In this document: one piece after another, positions 8,569 to 19,500 of the stretch | How the letters are laid out: each line of letters begins with the position of its first letter | Position numbering within the stretch: position 1 is the stretch's first letter | NCBI GenBank assembly: GCA_963775875.1 | Contig: CAVZKP010000029.1 | Span: 14,340 to 78,339, forward strand | Source: AP-15 sp963775875 | GTDB taxonomy: Bacteria > Pseudomonadota > Alphaproteobacteria > ATCC43930 > CGMCC-115725 | Direction of reading: 5' to 3' | DNA length: 64,000 nt | The notes under the pieces: model-generated | What the model saw: only the letters and a program-made list of their open reading frames with translations | The model's database searches: none | Told to the model about the DNA's origin: nothing | Translations under genes and position numbers: made by a program

Positions 8569-10816
8569 CGGGCTCTCCCCCCTCCGCCGCGGCACCTCCC
8601 TCCGCATCATAAAATCCACGTCGCCGGTCATCCTGCAGCGGGTCGGCAATCTCGCGGGCAAGCTGCGCTTTCTCCGGCAATTCCGGGCGAGGCGCCCGGT
8701 TGATGAACAAGGCAAAGGAGTGAGGCTGCAGCCGGTACACCTCGCCGGGCGCGTAGAGCCGGCGATCGACCACCCGTCCGGTCGGCTTGGCAGTGTCGAC
8801 CAACGGCTGCCACGACATCGGCGCGGCCAGATCCGGGATGCAGAAATCGAGATCGCCGTAATAGGCGTTCATCATCACCAAAAAACTCTCGTCGATATCG
8901 CGCTGGCCGCCCGGCGTGAAAAATTCCCCGGCGGCGCCGCTCAGCACATAGCCGAGCGATAGGGCAACCGGGTTACCCCAGTCTTCGTCCGTTGCCTCTC
9001 TCCCGGACGGGGTGACCCAGGTGATGTCCTTGACCCCAGCCTCGGAGAGCACCTCGCCGCGTAGAAAACGGGGGCGCGAAAAGACCCGATGGTTGCGGCG
9101 CAGATGGATCAGATAGCTGACAAATCGGCCCGTCTCCTGGTCTTCGGGCCTGATCTTCGCCCAATCGGTCCAGGAAATTTCATTGTCCTGGCAATAGGCA
9201 TTGTTGTTGCCCTGCTGGGTACGCCCAATCTCGTCGCCGGCGAGCAACATCGGCACCCCGAGCGACAACAGCAAACTCGCCAGCATGTTGCGCTTTTGCC
9301 GATCGCGCAATGAAACGATCGCCGGGTCGTCGGATGGGCCCTCGACCCCGCAATTCCAGCTGAGGTTCGCGTCGATGCCGTCGCGGCCATCTTCGCCATT
9401 CTTTTCATTGTGCTTGTCGTTGTAACTGACCAGATCCTGCAAGGTGAACCCGTCATGCGCAGTAATAAAATTGATGCTGGCCCAAGGCCGCCGCCCGCGG
9501 TAACCGAAAATATCGGACGAGCCGGCGATGCGTGAGGCTACATCGGCGACCACGCCTTGATCGCCCTTCCAAAACCGTCTCAGGGTGTCACGGTATTGCG
9601 CATTCCACTCCGCCCATCCCGGCGGAAAATTGCCGAGTTGATAACCATAGGGGCCAAGGTCCCAAGGTTCGGCGATCAGCTTGAGCCCGGCCATGACCGG
9701 GTCCTGGCGAACCGCGTCGAAAAACGCGCTGCCCTGCCCGTAATCGCCGTTCTCGCGGGCGAGCGTGGTGCACAGATCGAAGCGGAAGCCGTCGACATGC
9801 ATTTCCGTGGCCCAATAGCGCAGCGAATCCATCACCAGTTCCAACACCCTCGGATGGTCGAGGTTCAGCGTATTGCCGGTGCCAGTGAAGTCCTGGTAAA
9901 AGCGCGGATCGGTGTCGAGCCGATAATATGATGCATTGTCGATGCCACGAAACGACAGGGTTGGGCCAAGATGGTTGCCCTCGCCGCTGTGGTTGTAGAC
10001 GACATCGAGCAAGACCTCGATCCCGGCATCGTGCAGGCGTCTGACCGTCGTCTTGAAATCGGCAATCGAGCCGGTCGCCAGTAGGCGTGGGTCCGGCGCG
10101 AAGAAGCCGATCGTGTTGTAGCCCCAATAATTCGCCAGCCCGCGATCGACCAGCTGGCGGTCGTCGACCGTGGCATGAATCGGCAGCAATTCGACCGCGG
10201 TGACCCCGAGGCCGACGAGGTAGTCGATCATCGCCGGCGAGGAGAGCCCGGCGAAGGTGCCGCGATGCTCCAAATCTACGCCGGGATGAATCATTGTGAT
10301 TCCCCGAACGTTCAATTCGAAAATTACCGTCTCCTCCCAGGGGGTCTGCGGACGGTGCTCTTCATCCCAGGTAAAGGCCGGTTCGATGACCCGGCATTTG
10401 GGGATGTAGCGCGAATTGTCACGTCGATCGATCGCCAAATCCTCACGCGGGCCACCGAGACGATAGCCAAAATCGGCATCGGCCCAGCGTAGCCGGCCGT
10501 GCAGCGACCTCGCATAAGGATCGATCAGCAATTTATTCGGATTGAAACGATGTCCATTGGCCGGATCGTATGGTCCATGGACCCGATAGCCGTAGAGCAG
10601 GTCGGGGCGCGCATCCGGCAGATAGACGTGCCAGACCTCGTCGGTGTATTCGGGCAAGACAATTCGCGCCTCTTCGCGCAAACCGGCGCGGTCGAACAGG
10701 CATAGTTCGACTTTTTCCGCATGGGCCGAAAACAGCGCGAAATTGACCCCTTTTCCATCCCAGGTTGCACCCAGCGGATAGGGACGTCCCGGCCATACCT
10801 TCCTCGGCGACGCCAC
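8552..10816 (-). CDS. glgX: Glycogen debranching enzyme (isoamylase type)
   Basis: This 754-residue GH13 debranching enzyme hydrolyses alpha-1,6 branches of glycogen-like glucan. The N-terminal CBM48 region starts PLGATWDGKGVNFALFS. Catalytic Asp is in FRFDLCTTL near residue 345, Glu in LIAEPWD near 382 and Asp in TAHDGFTLQDL near 453, all intact. The length agrees with GlgX/TreX proteins. It lies between glgB and treZ; 94 bases separate it from glgB, the widest gap in the operon. In this setting it releases linear maltodextrins for MalQ and TreY. The last 40 or so residues are charged and Gly/Ala-rich, and are probably not part of the fold. Confidence 0.95.
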   Translation of the reverse strand: MASPRKVWPGRPYPLGATWDGKGVNFALFSAHAEKVELCLFDRAGLREEARIVLPEYTDEVWHVYLPDARPDLLYGYRVHGPYDPANGHRFNPNKLLIDPYARSLHGRLRWADADFGYRLGGPREDLAIDRRDNSRYIPKCRVIEPAFTWDEEHRPQTPWEETVIFELNVRGITMIHPGVDLEHRGTFAGLSSPAMIDYLVGLGVTAVELLPIHATVDDRQLVDRGLANYWGYNTIGFFAPDPRLLATGSIADFKTTVRRLHDAGIEVLLDVVYNHSGEGNHLGPTLSFRGIDNASYYRLDTDPRFYQDFTGTGNTLNLDHPRVLELVMDSLRYWATEMHVDGFRFDLCTTLARENGDYGQGSAFFDAVRQDPVMAGLKLIAEPWDLGPYGYQLGNFPPGWAEWNAQYRDTLRRFWKGDQGVVADVASRIAGSSDIFGYRGRRPWASINFITAHDGFTLQDLVSYNDKHNEKNGEDGRDGIDANLSWNCGVEGPSDDPAIVSLRDRQKRNMLASLLLSLGVPMLLAGDEIGRTQQGNNNAYCQDNEISWTDWAKIRPEDQETGRFVSYLIHLRRNHRVFSRPRFLRGEVLSEAGVKDITWVTPSGREATDEDWGNPVALSLGYVLSGAAGEFFTPGGQRDIDESFLVMMNAYYGDLDFCIPDLAAPMSWQPLVDTAKPTGRVVDRRLYAPGEVYRLQPHSFALFINRAPRPELPEKAQLAREIADPLQDDRRRGFYDAEGGAAAEGGEPDAPLV

Positions 10817-10910
10817 TTGCCCTCAGCGCGTCGGATGGCAATATGGTGCCGCGCGGCCGAAAGCCGAAGCCGGCGACCCAATGCGGTCAGTCGAGCCGGG
10901 CAATTGGCCG

Positions 10911-13229
10911 CTAATCCGCGGTGAAGATCAGTACGCCGAGCGGCGGCAGCCGCAGACGAATCGCGTGCTGATGGCCGTGCATCGGATGCGGTTCAGAGTG
11001 CACCTCTCCGGCGTTGCCGACACCGCTGCCGCCGTAATCGACGGCATCGGTGTTGATACGCTCGCGATAGCGGCCGGGCCGGGGAACCCCGATCCAATAA
11101 TCCTCGCGCGGCACCGGGGTAAAGTTGCACACGACGATCGCCAGCTCGTGTGGGTCGTGGCCGCGGCGCTGGTAGGAGACAACGCTCTCCGCCGCATTGG
11201 CCACATCGATCCACGCGAAGCCGTCCGGGTCGCAATCGAGCCGGTGCAATGCCGGCGTATCGCGATAGACCCGATTCAGATCGCGCACAACCCGTCTCAC
11301 TCCCTCGTGCAGCGGATCGCCGAGGAGCTGCCAGTCGAGACCGATATCGTGATTCCACTCGCGTTCCTGCGCGAACTCGTCACCCATGAACATCAGTTTC
11401 TTGCCGGGGTGGGTCCACATAAAGGCGAAATAGGCGCGCAGATTGGCGAAACGCTGCCATTCGTCGCCCGGCATCTTGGCAATCAGCGATCCCTTGCCGT
11501 GCACGACTTCGTCGTGACTTAGCGGCAATATGAAATTCTCATGATAGGCATAGAGCAGCCCAAAGCTGAGGTCGTTATGGCGATATTTGCGGTAGATCGG
11601 GTCGGTCGCCATATAGCGCAGCGTATCGTGCATCCAACCCAAGTTCCACTTGTAGCCGAAGCCGAGCCCGCCGACATAGGTCGGTCGCGACACCATCGGC
11701 CAGGCGGTCAATTCCTCGGCGGCCGAGGTCGCGCCGTTCGCCTCGCCAAAGATCAGCTCGTTCATCCGCCGCAGAAAGGCGATCGCCTCGAGGTTCTCCC
11801 GGCCGCCGAAAGCGTTCGGGATCCATTCGCCCGCCGGGCGGCTGTAGTCGAGATACAGCATCGAGGCGACAGCATCGACGCGGATGCCGTCGATGTGAAA
11901 TTCGCGCAGCCAATAAAGCGCGCTCGACAGCAGAAAGTTGGCGACCTCGCGCCGGCCGTAATTGTAGATCAGCGTGTTCCAGTCGCGGTGAAAACCCTGA
12001 CGCGGGTCGGCATGCTCGTAAAGTGCCGTACCGTCGAAGCGGCCGAGCCCGTGCGGGTCGTTCGGGAAATGACCGGGGACCCAGTCGAGGAGCACGCCGA
12101 TCCCCGCCTGATGGCAAGCCTCGACCAGCGCCCGGAAATCGTCGGGAGCCCCATAGCGGCTGGTAGGGGCGAACAGCGACACCGGTTGATACCCCCACGA
12201 ACCGTCGAATGGATATTCCATGATCGGCATGATCTCGATATGGGTGAACCCCATCTCGACGACGTAGGGGACGAGCTGGCCTGCCAGCTCGCGATAACTC
12301 AGGTACCGTCCATTTTCGGCGAGGTTGCGGCGCCAGGAGCCCAAATGGACTTCATAAATCGCCAACGGGGCCTCGCGATCGTTGTGCCGCCAGCGCTCGG
12401 CCACCCACGTCCCGTCGTGCCAGACATGACGCGAGGGATCGGCCACGATCGATGCCGTGCCCGGCGGTCTCTCGGTCCGCTCGGCATGCGGATCGGCCTT
12501 TAGCGGCAGCAGCTCACCATCCGGGCCATGTATCTGATATTTGTAAAGATGGCCGGGGCGCAGGCCCGGCACGAAGAGTTCCCAAAATCCGCTGGGGCCG
12601 CGCCGCCGCATCGGCATCCGCCTGCCGTCCCAGGCATTGAAATCGCCGACGACGCTGACCGCTTGCGCGTTGGGCGCCCAAACAGCAAAGGCCACGCCTT
12701 CAACGCCCTCATGTTCCAACGAATGGGCGCCGAGCTTGCGGTAGCTTGCCAGATGGTTGCCCTCGGCGAGGAGATGGAGATCAAGCTCGCCCAGCACCGG
12801 AGAGAAGCGGTAGATGTCGTCGATCTCGCGCATAATGCCGCCGCCCGAGATTCGCAGCCGGTACCGAAACGGCTCCTGCCGGTCGGGGATCTCGGCAACA
12901 AAAAAACCTTCGCGATGAACCCGCCTGCCCTCGGCCACGACGGTGCCGGTGGCGCTGTCGAGCACCGCCATTTGCTGCGCCGCCGGCAATATCGCCCGCA
13001 CGCAAATTCCGGTGTTCGTCTTATGCAATCCGAGGAATGCGAACGGATCGCCGTGGCGCGCCGCGACAATGGCCTCGATCTCAGGATCGGGGCGGTTCGG
13101 CTCGGGCCGATCTGGCTCAACCGGCCCCGGCTCGGGTGGTTCCGGCCCGAGGCGCTCTGCCGTTGCCGGATGCTCCTCCGGCGCGAGCCGTTCCGGCCTC
13201 GGACCCGGCGAGTTAGGGCGCTTCGCCAC
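10911..13229 (-). CDS. glgB: 1,4-alpha-glucan branching enzyme
   Basis: This 772-residue GH13 branching enzyme forms alpha-1,6 branches in the linear glucan made by GlgE. The CBM48 module is followed by the barrel. The nucleophile is in IRVDAVASMLYLD near residue 450, the acid/base Glu in AEELTAWP near 501 (the usual family text is AEEST) and the third residue in SHDEVVHGKGS near 571. The GTG start overlaps the end of treS-mak by 17 bases. The first 50 residues are an unusual Pro/Glu/Arg-rich low-complexity tail. The folded enzyme begins around residue 52 (PEIEAIVAARHGDPFAFLG), so a later start cannot be excluded. No alternative ATG with a better ribosome site was seen. Confidence 0.95.
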   Translation of the reverse strand: MAKRPNSPGPRPERLAPEEHPATAERLGPEPPEPGPVEPDRPEPNRPDPEIEAIVAARHGDPFAFLGLHKTNTGICVRAILPAAQQMAVLDSATGTVVAEGRRVHREGFFVAEIPDRQEPFRYRLRISGGGIMREIDDIYRFSPVLGELDLHLLAEGNHLASYRKLGAHSLEHEGVEGVAFAVWAPNAQAVSVVGDFNAWDGRRMPMRRRGPSGFWELFVPGLRPGHLYKYQIHGPDGELLPLKADPHAERTERPPGTASIVADPSRHVWHDGTWVAERWRHNDREAPLAIYEVHLGSWRRNLAENGRYLSYRELAGQLVPYVVEMGFTHIEIMPIMEYPFDGSWGYQPVSLFAPTSRYGAPDDFRALVEACHQAGIGVLLDWVPGHFPNDPHGLGRFDGTALYEHADPRQGFHRDWNTLIYNYGRREVANFLLSSALYWLREFHIDGIRVDAVASMLYLDYSRPAGEWIPNAFGGRENLEAIAFLRRMNELIFGEANGATSAAEELTAWPMVSRPTYVGGLGFGYKWNLGWMHDTLRYMATDPIYRKYRHNDLSFGLLYAYHENFILPLSHDEVVHGKGSLIAKMPGDEWQRFANLRAYFAFMWTHPGKKLMFMGDEFAQEREWNHDIGLDWQLLGDPLHEGVRRVVRDLNRVYRDTPALHRLDCDPDGFAWIDVANAAESVVSYQRRGHDPHELAIVVCNFTPVPREDYWIGVPRPGRYRERINTDAVDYGGSGVGNAGEVHSEPHPMHGHQHAIRLRLPPLGVLIFTAD

Positions 13230-16200
13230 CGGCTCCGGCCTTTGTCTTGTCGAGAATGCCGAGGATGCCTTCGAGCGGGATATCGACCCATGAGGGCCGG
13301 TTCGCCAGTTCGTAAGACACCTCGTAAACCGCCTTTTCGAGGGTGAAGAAGGCGGTTATGTCGCGCGCCTGCCTTTTGCTGGCCGGGTACGCGGCACAGC
13401 CGCGCATGGTCTTGCGATAAGCGGCGCGAAATCCATCGACCGCCCGTTGGCGCCAGGTTTCGGCCAGCTCCATCATTCGCGGCGCCGCCCCCGGCCGAGT
13501 CTCGGCCAGATGGCGCACCGCGGCGACGGCGGCGTAGTCGAACGAGCGGATCATTCCGGCCACGTCGCGCAATGGCGAACTTTTGGCGCGGCGCGCCGCG
13601 AGCGGGCGCGACGGCTCGCCCTCGAAATCGACGATGAAGAAATCATTCTGCACGACGATGACTTGCCCCAGATGGAAATCGCCGTGGAGCCGGGTCTTCT
13701 GCGCCGCGACCTCGTCGGGAAGTAGGGTGCGGATCTGCGCCAAAAACCGGTCGCGCAGTGCCAGCAATCGCTCGGCCCGCTCATGCGCCGGCGCCGGCAG
13801 CCCCGCCCGCTCGCGCTCCAATTTCGCCAGCATCGCCGCGGCTTCGGTTTCGAGCGCGTTCCGCCATCCGGCGATATCCTCGCGAGTGATCGGCTCGGGC
13901 GCGAAATCGGGATCCTCGCCACCGTGCTCGGCCAATGCGCGGTGCATCTCGGCGGTGCGGATGCCGATCTGGCGCGCCAGGGCCAGAAAGAACAGGTCCG
14001 GATCGGCCAGCTCGGATGACCGCGCGTCGGTCGCTATCAGTGCGTCGTCGAGATAACGGGTCAAGTAGTTCAACGCCTGAGTCCAGCCATCTCCCTGGTT
14101 GCGGACAAAGCCGAACAGCACACCGAGCGCCATCGTCTGCGGCCGGCTTTCGCCGTCGAGAGTCAGCTCGATGGTCGCGAGCGGCGGCGGCGTATTGGCA
14201 AAACCAGCCCGCTCGGCGAGAAACCGGGACATCTCGATTTCCGGGTGAGGGCCGGGTTCGAGCCGGCGGTAGATCTTGAGCATCCCGAATTCGTCGAAGA
14301 AGACCGAGCTGTTCGACTGTTCTACCCCGCCGCGGCGGACCGTCAGCCGTTCGGGTGCGGCTGCCCGTTGGTAGTTTGGGGTCTTGAGACAGCGGATTTC
14401 GCCGCCCTCTAGCGGCAACCGCACCTCGCGCGCAATCGCATCCATCAGCGCCAAAGGGAAACCATCTTGCGACATGGCGTCGACCAGCGCGCCTTCACGA
14501 CGAAACTGGCGCAGTTCGGCAAGGGTTACCGAAACAAGCGCCTGGCGCTGATCGGTCTCGGCCGGCGCCCACACCCTGGCGAGAGGCAGGAAATAATGCT
14601 GCCGTTCATCCCCGCCGAACCCTACCTCCACCACGGTCGCGAGATACGTCTCCGCTGCCGAGCCTTCCTCAGCCGGCCGCGTGATCTCTCCGCGAGCCTC
14701 GGCGGTTACCTCGCGGATTCGCCGATCCTTGGCGGCAAACCAGCGCTGGCGGGCCAGAAAGGTCGGCATCACCTCGCCTTCGAGCTGCACCAGATTGTGC
14801 GGGCGGAACAGGTCGGCCCAGCCTTGCGGCATCACCAGAGTGACCAACTCGGGCGGCGAGGATTGCAAATTCGCTGCCTCCAAAGCGCTCAGCTGCAGCT
14901 CGAACCAGAAGAAGCTGTGCCCTTGCAGGGTCAACAGGTAGGGGATGTCGCCAATGATTGGAAAGACGCTGCGACCGAGCAACTCCACCGGCTGTCGACC
15001 GCGAAATTCGGCCAGATCGAGCTCGACCGCCTGCGGTGAGCGCGACAGATTGACCACGCACAAGATGATCTCGTCGCCAAGGCGGCGCAGATAGGCGATG
15101 ACCTTGCGGTTCGAGGGATACAGAAACCGCAAGTCGCCGCGGCCGAAAGCGCGGCGCGAACGGCGCGCCGCGATCAGCCGTTTCATCCAGTTCAGCAAGG
15201 AAGAGGGCGAGCGGCTCTGCGCCTCGACATTAACCGCCTCGAAGCCGTAAACCGAATCCATGATCGGCGGCAGATAGAGGCTGGCTGGGTCGGCGCGGGA
15301 GAACCCGCCGTTGCGGTCAAACGACCATTGCATCGGGGTACGCACGCCATCGCGGTCGCGCAGAAAGACGTTGTCGCCCATGCCGATCTCGTCGCCGTAA
15401 TAAAACACCGGGGTGCCCGGCATTGAAATCAGCAGCGCGTTCAACAGCTCGATCCGGCGGCGGTCATTCTCCATCAACGGCGCCAGGCGACGGCGGATCC
15501 CGAGGTTGATCCGCGCGCGCCGATCTGCCGCATAGTGGTTCCACAGGTAGTCGCGCTCGCGATCGGTGACCATCTCCAAGGTCAGCTCGTCGTGATTGCG
15601 CAGAAACACCGCCCATTGGCAGGAATCCGGGATGTCCGGGGTCTGGCGCATGATGTCGGTGATCGGATGGCGGTCTTCGGTCGAGACCGCCATGTAGATG
15701 CGTGGCATCAGCGGAAAATGGAACGCCATGTGGCACTCATCGCCGGCGCCGAAATATTGCAGCACATCCTCGGGCCACTGATTGGCCTCGGCGAGCAGCA
15801 TCCGATCGCCATAGCGCTGGTCCAACTCGCGGCGCAGCCGGCGCAGGATCTCATGGGTCTCGGGCAGGTTCTCGTTGATCGTGCCTTCTCGCTCGATCAG
15901 ATAGGGCACCGCGTCAAGCCGCAAGCCGTCGACCCCGAGATCGAGCCAGAACCGCATCACATCGGCAACCGCGCGAAACACCCGCGGATTGTCGAAATTC
16001 AGATCGGGCTGATGCGCATAGAACCGATGCCAGTAATAGGCCTGGGCCACCTGGTCCCATGCCCAATTGGATTTTTCCGCGTCGACAAAGATGATGCGGG
16101 TCTCAGGGAATTTCTGGTCGGTTTCGCTCCAGACGTAAAAGTCCCGCAGATGCGAGCCCCGCTTTGCCTGACGCGCGCGCAGGAACCACGGATGCTGGTC

Positions 16201-16581
16201 GGAAGTGTGGTTGATCACCAGTTCGGTAATGACGCGCAGGTTGCGACGGTGCGCCTCCCGGATAAACGCCTTGAAATCGCCCATCCGCCCATAGGACGGA
16301 TTGATGCTCTTGTAATCGGAGATGTCGTAGCCGTCGTCGCGCAGCGGCGAGGGGTAGAACGGCAACAGCCACAGGGCGGTAACGCCGAGATCCTGCAAAT
16401 AATCGAGCTTGCGGCACAGCCCTTGGAAATCGCCGATGCCGTCGTCGTCGGCATCGAAGAAAGCCTTGACATGCAGCTGATAGATGATCGCGTCCTTGTA
16501 CCATAACGGATCCGAGGTCGCGGGGCGCGCGAGTTCGCCGCTACCGAACAGCGCGGCGGAGGCGTCGTCAGGGGGGCTCAT
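13213..16581 (-). CDS. treS: Trehalose synthase-maltokinase fusion
   Basis: This is a 1122-residue bifunctional protein. The N-terminal TreS half (about residues 20-560) interconverts trehalose and maltose. Its catalytic residues are in LRLDAVPYLI near 221, AEANQWPED near 263 and RNHDELTLEMV near 328. The C-terminal half (about 590-1110) is a maltokinase with an aminoglycoside-phosphotransferase-like fold, which makes maltose 1-phosphate from maltose and ATP. It has the catalytic LHGDFHLGQV motif near 967 and the metal-binding VDFEGEP near 983. Fusion of TreS to Mak is known in several bacteria and channels trehalose into the GlgE pathway. It overlaps glgE upstream by 4 bases and glgB downstream by 17. 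Confidence 0.96.
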   Translation of the reverse strand: MSPPDDASAALFGSGELARPATSDPLWYKDAIIYQLHVKAFFDADDDGIGDFQGLCRKLDYLQDLGVTALWLLPFYPSPLRDDGYDISDYKSINPSYGRMGDFKAFIREAHRRNLRVITELVINHTSDQHPWFLRARQAKRGSHLRDFYVWSETDQKFPETRIIFVDAEKSNWAWDQVAQAYYWHRFYAHQPDLNFDNPRVFRAVADVMRFWLDLGVDGLRLDAVPYLIEREGTINENLPETHEILRRLRRELDQRYGDRMLLAEANQWPEDVLQYFGAGDECHMAFHFPLMPRIYMAVSTEDRHPITDIMRQTPDIPDSCQWAVFLRNHDELTLEMVTDRERDYLWNHYAADRRARINLGIRRRLAPLMENDRRRIELLNALLISMPGTPVFYYGDEIGMGDNVFLRDRDGVRTPMQWSFDRNGGFSRADPASLYLPPIMDSVYGFEAVNVEAQSRSPSSLLNWMKRLIAARRSRRAFGRGDLRFLYPSNRKVIAYLRRLGDEIILCVVNLSRSPQAVELDLAEFRGRQPVELLGRSVFPIIGDIPYLLTLQGHSFFWFELQLSALEAANLQSSPPELVTLVMPQGWADLFRPHNLVQLEGEVMPTFLARQRWFAAKDRRIREVTAEARGEITRPAEEGSAAETYLATVVEVGFGGDERQHYFLPLARVWAPAETDQRQALVSVTLAELRQFRREGALVDAMSQDGFPLALMDAIAREVRLPLEGGEIRCLKTPNYQRAAAPERLTVRRGGVEQSNSSVFFDEFGMLKIYRRLEPGPHPEIEMSRFLAERAGFANTPPPLATIELTLDGESRPQTMALGVLFGFVRNQGDGWTQALNYLTRYLDDALIATDARSSELADPDLFFLALARQIGIRTAEMHRALAEHGGEDPDFAPEPITREDIAGWRNALETEAAAMLAKLERERAGLPAPAHERAERLLALRDRFLAQIRTLLPDEVAAQKTRLHGDFHLGQVIVVQNDFFIVDFEGEPSRPLAARRAKSSPLRDVAGMIRSFDYAAVAAVRHLAETRPGAAPRMMELAETWRQRAVDGFRAAYRKTMRGCAAYPASKRQARDITAFFTLEKAVYEVSYELANRPSWVDIPLEGILGILDKTKAGAGGEAP

Positions 16582-19500
16582 TGGGGCTCGGGGTGAAGCA
16601 GGCGAAAGATCAGGGCGGGGTTGGTCTCGGGGTCGAGGCGAAACCGCTGGCTCGCGCCGCGGCAGGTGGCGAGGGTTCGGGTAAACACTTCCTCGAGTTC
16701 GAAGGGGCGATCCGGTTCAAGCCCAAGCAACGCCAGCGGCAGTTCGATATCGGCCTGATGGGCGGCGTGCGGATCGAGATTGACGAGGACGATGATGGCA
16801 TTGCTCCGATCGGCAGAGATTTTCAGATAAGCCAGGACATCTGGATCGGCGCATCCGAGAAAGTGCAGGTTCAGAAACTCGTGCAGCGCCGGATTGTCGC
16901 GGCGACAACGGTTCAGCGCCCGGATGTCATCCTTGATGTTGCCGGGGCGGTCCCAATCCCAGACCTTGTATTCGTATTTCTCCGAATGCAGGTATTCCTC
17001 GCGCTCGGGGATCGGCGTGTTCTCGCATAATTCGAAGCCATTATAGATCCCGTAGGCAGGTGACAACGTCGCCGCCAGCACCAGGCGGATGCGAAACGCC
17101 GGGCGTCCGCCCTCCTGCAGAAATACCGGCAAAATATCGGGCGTGTTGGTGAAGAAATTTGGGCGAAAATATTCGGTGGCCGGGTATTGGGTGAGCTCGG
17201 TCAGGTATTCAATGAGCTCGGTCTTGGTATTACGCCAGGTGAAATAGGTGTAGGACTGGCTGAACCCAGCCTTGGCCAGGGCTCGCATCATCTTCGGCCG
17301 GGTGAACGCCTCGGACAGGAAGATCGCCTCAGGGCAGCGCGCTTTAACCTCGCGGATCAGCCACTCCCAGAACGGCAGTGGCTTGGTATGCGGGTTGTCG
17401 ACGCGAAAGATGCGCACCCCCTCGCCGATCCAGAACAGGACGATGTCGCGCAACTCCGTCCACAAGCCCGCTCGATCGGCGCTGCCGAAATCGACATTTA
17501 CGATGTCCTCGTATTTCTTGGGTGGGTTTTCGGCGTATTTGATCGTACCGTCCGGGCGAAGACGGAACCATCGCGGATGTTCGCGCACCCAGGGGTGGTC
17601 GGGCGCGCACTGAACCGCAAAATCGAGCGCGACCTCGATCCCCTCGCTCGCGGCGGCGCCCACAAAGCGGCGAAAATCGGCGAGGGCGCCGAGTTCGGGG
17701 TTGACTGCGCGATGCCCGCCATCGACCGAACCGATCGCATAGGGGCTGCCCGGATCGCCGCGTCCCGCCACGGTGCTGTTGTCCCGGCCTTTGCGGTTGA
17801 CGCGCCCGATCGGATGAATCGGGGGCAGATAAACGACATCGAACCCGAGTGCGGCGATCTCGGGGAGCCGAGCGATGCAATCATCGAAGCTCGCGCTCTT
17901 ACCGGGTTCGCGCCCCTGGCTGCGCGGGAACATCTCGTACCAGGAGGAAAAGCGCGCGGCTTTGCGGTCAACGACAATTTCCAGTTCGCGCGGGTAGCGC
18001 ACCAGCCCGGTGCGCGGCTGCGAGCGCGCCATCGCCTCGCGCAGCGCCGGCGATAGCAGCAACTCGGTCCGCCGGGCGGCGTCGCCGCGCTGGTATTCCT
18101 GCGGCAATGCCGCAGCGGCTGCCACGTCGTCGCCCTCGCTCGATGCTAATCCCGCCTCGACGATCGTCCAACCTTCGACCAGTTCGAGGGCGATGTCCTG
18201 GTCGGCTTCGCGTTTCTTGTCGAGTTCCTCGCGCCAGCTTTCGAACCGGTCGGTCCAGGCTTCGATCGTGTACCGCCACAGCCCGACCCGATCGAGGTGA
18301 AAGCGGGCGACCCAGCGGTCGTTGTCGAAAAAACTCAGCGGCGTCTCCCGCCATGGTTCGTCCTCGTGCCGGTATTTGACGACCCCGCGCAGCCGGTCGT
18401 GGCCGTCGCGAAACAGATCGGCCCAGACCTCGAAAGTATCCCCGAGGATCCGTTTGACCGGATAGCGGCCGCCGTCAAGTTCCGGATAAACCTCCTCGAT
18501 CTGAATACCCGCTTCCGCCTGCCACAGCGGGTGCATCGCGATGGCGCCCTCGACTGCTGCCGGGGCTGTCGCGTGCAGTACCCGCAAGCCGAGCGGATCG
18601 ACTATCAGCGAACCCGGCGGCGACCCCGCTTCCGCCCACTCGGCCGCCAGAGCCGGCCCGATCTCGCGCGATCGGCGGCGATCCCGGTTGACAACGATAA
18701 GGGCTCGGTCGTCGCCACTCTCGGTCTGCCGCTCCAGCACCACCAAATCGGCGTTGCCGCTGTCGAGCCGCCGCTGTGGTCCCTCCTCGTTCAAGGCCGG
18801 GATCGCCCGCTTCATCGCATTGATCTGGGCAATGTATTGGCTGAGGTCAAAGCGCTGCGGCTCCGGGGCTGCATCATCGCCCATCACCACGGCAAGTCGC
18901 CGCCCCCACCCAAATTCGAACCCCATCGGCATCAGTACGCCGGTCGAATACGCCGCGGCAAAGGCATAAGCTTGGCGATAGCGTGGCTCGATCTCGCTTT
19001 CGGCAATGCCGGCGGCGCGCAGTTCGGTCACCAGCCGCTCGGTGTCGTGGCTCTCGGGAAAGCCGATCGACGGCGCGATACGGCGGAAGGCTCCGTATTG
19101 GTCGAGCAGCCATGGACTTTCGAAATCCCACCATTTGCCGCTGTTGAAGAGATAGTCGAAGCCTGCATCGGCAAGGGCCAGCACCGCTTCCTTGGGGGCA
19201 CCTACGGTCTCGGCACAGAACACCGCATCGGATGCGATCGCCTTTGCGGCGCCGATCAGACCGCGCCACACCTCGGACGGCACCTTGTAGGCCGCATCGC
19301 ACCGGAAGCCGCCAAAGCCGAGGCCGACATAGTGACGCACGAGATCCCGGAAATAGGCGAGGATCTGGCTGCGCTGCGGTGTTTGGTAATCGAGTTCAGC
19401 GAGATCACCCCACACGGTTTTGCGACTCGGGTCGGCGGGATCGGTCGCGTAGGGTGAGACGATTTCACCTTTGGCATCGCGGGCAAACCAGCCGGGGTGG

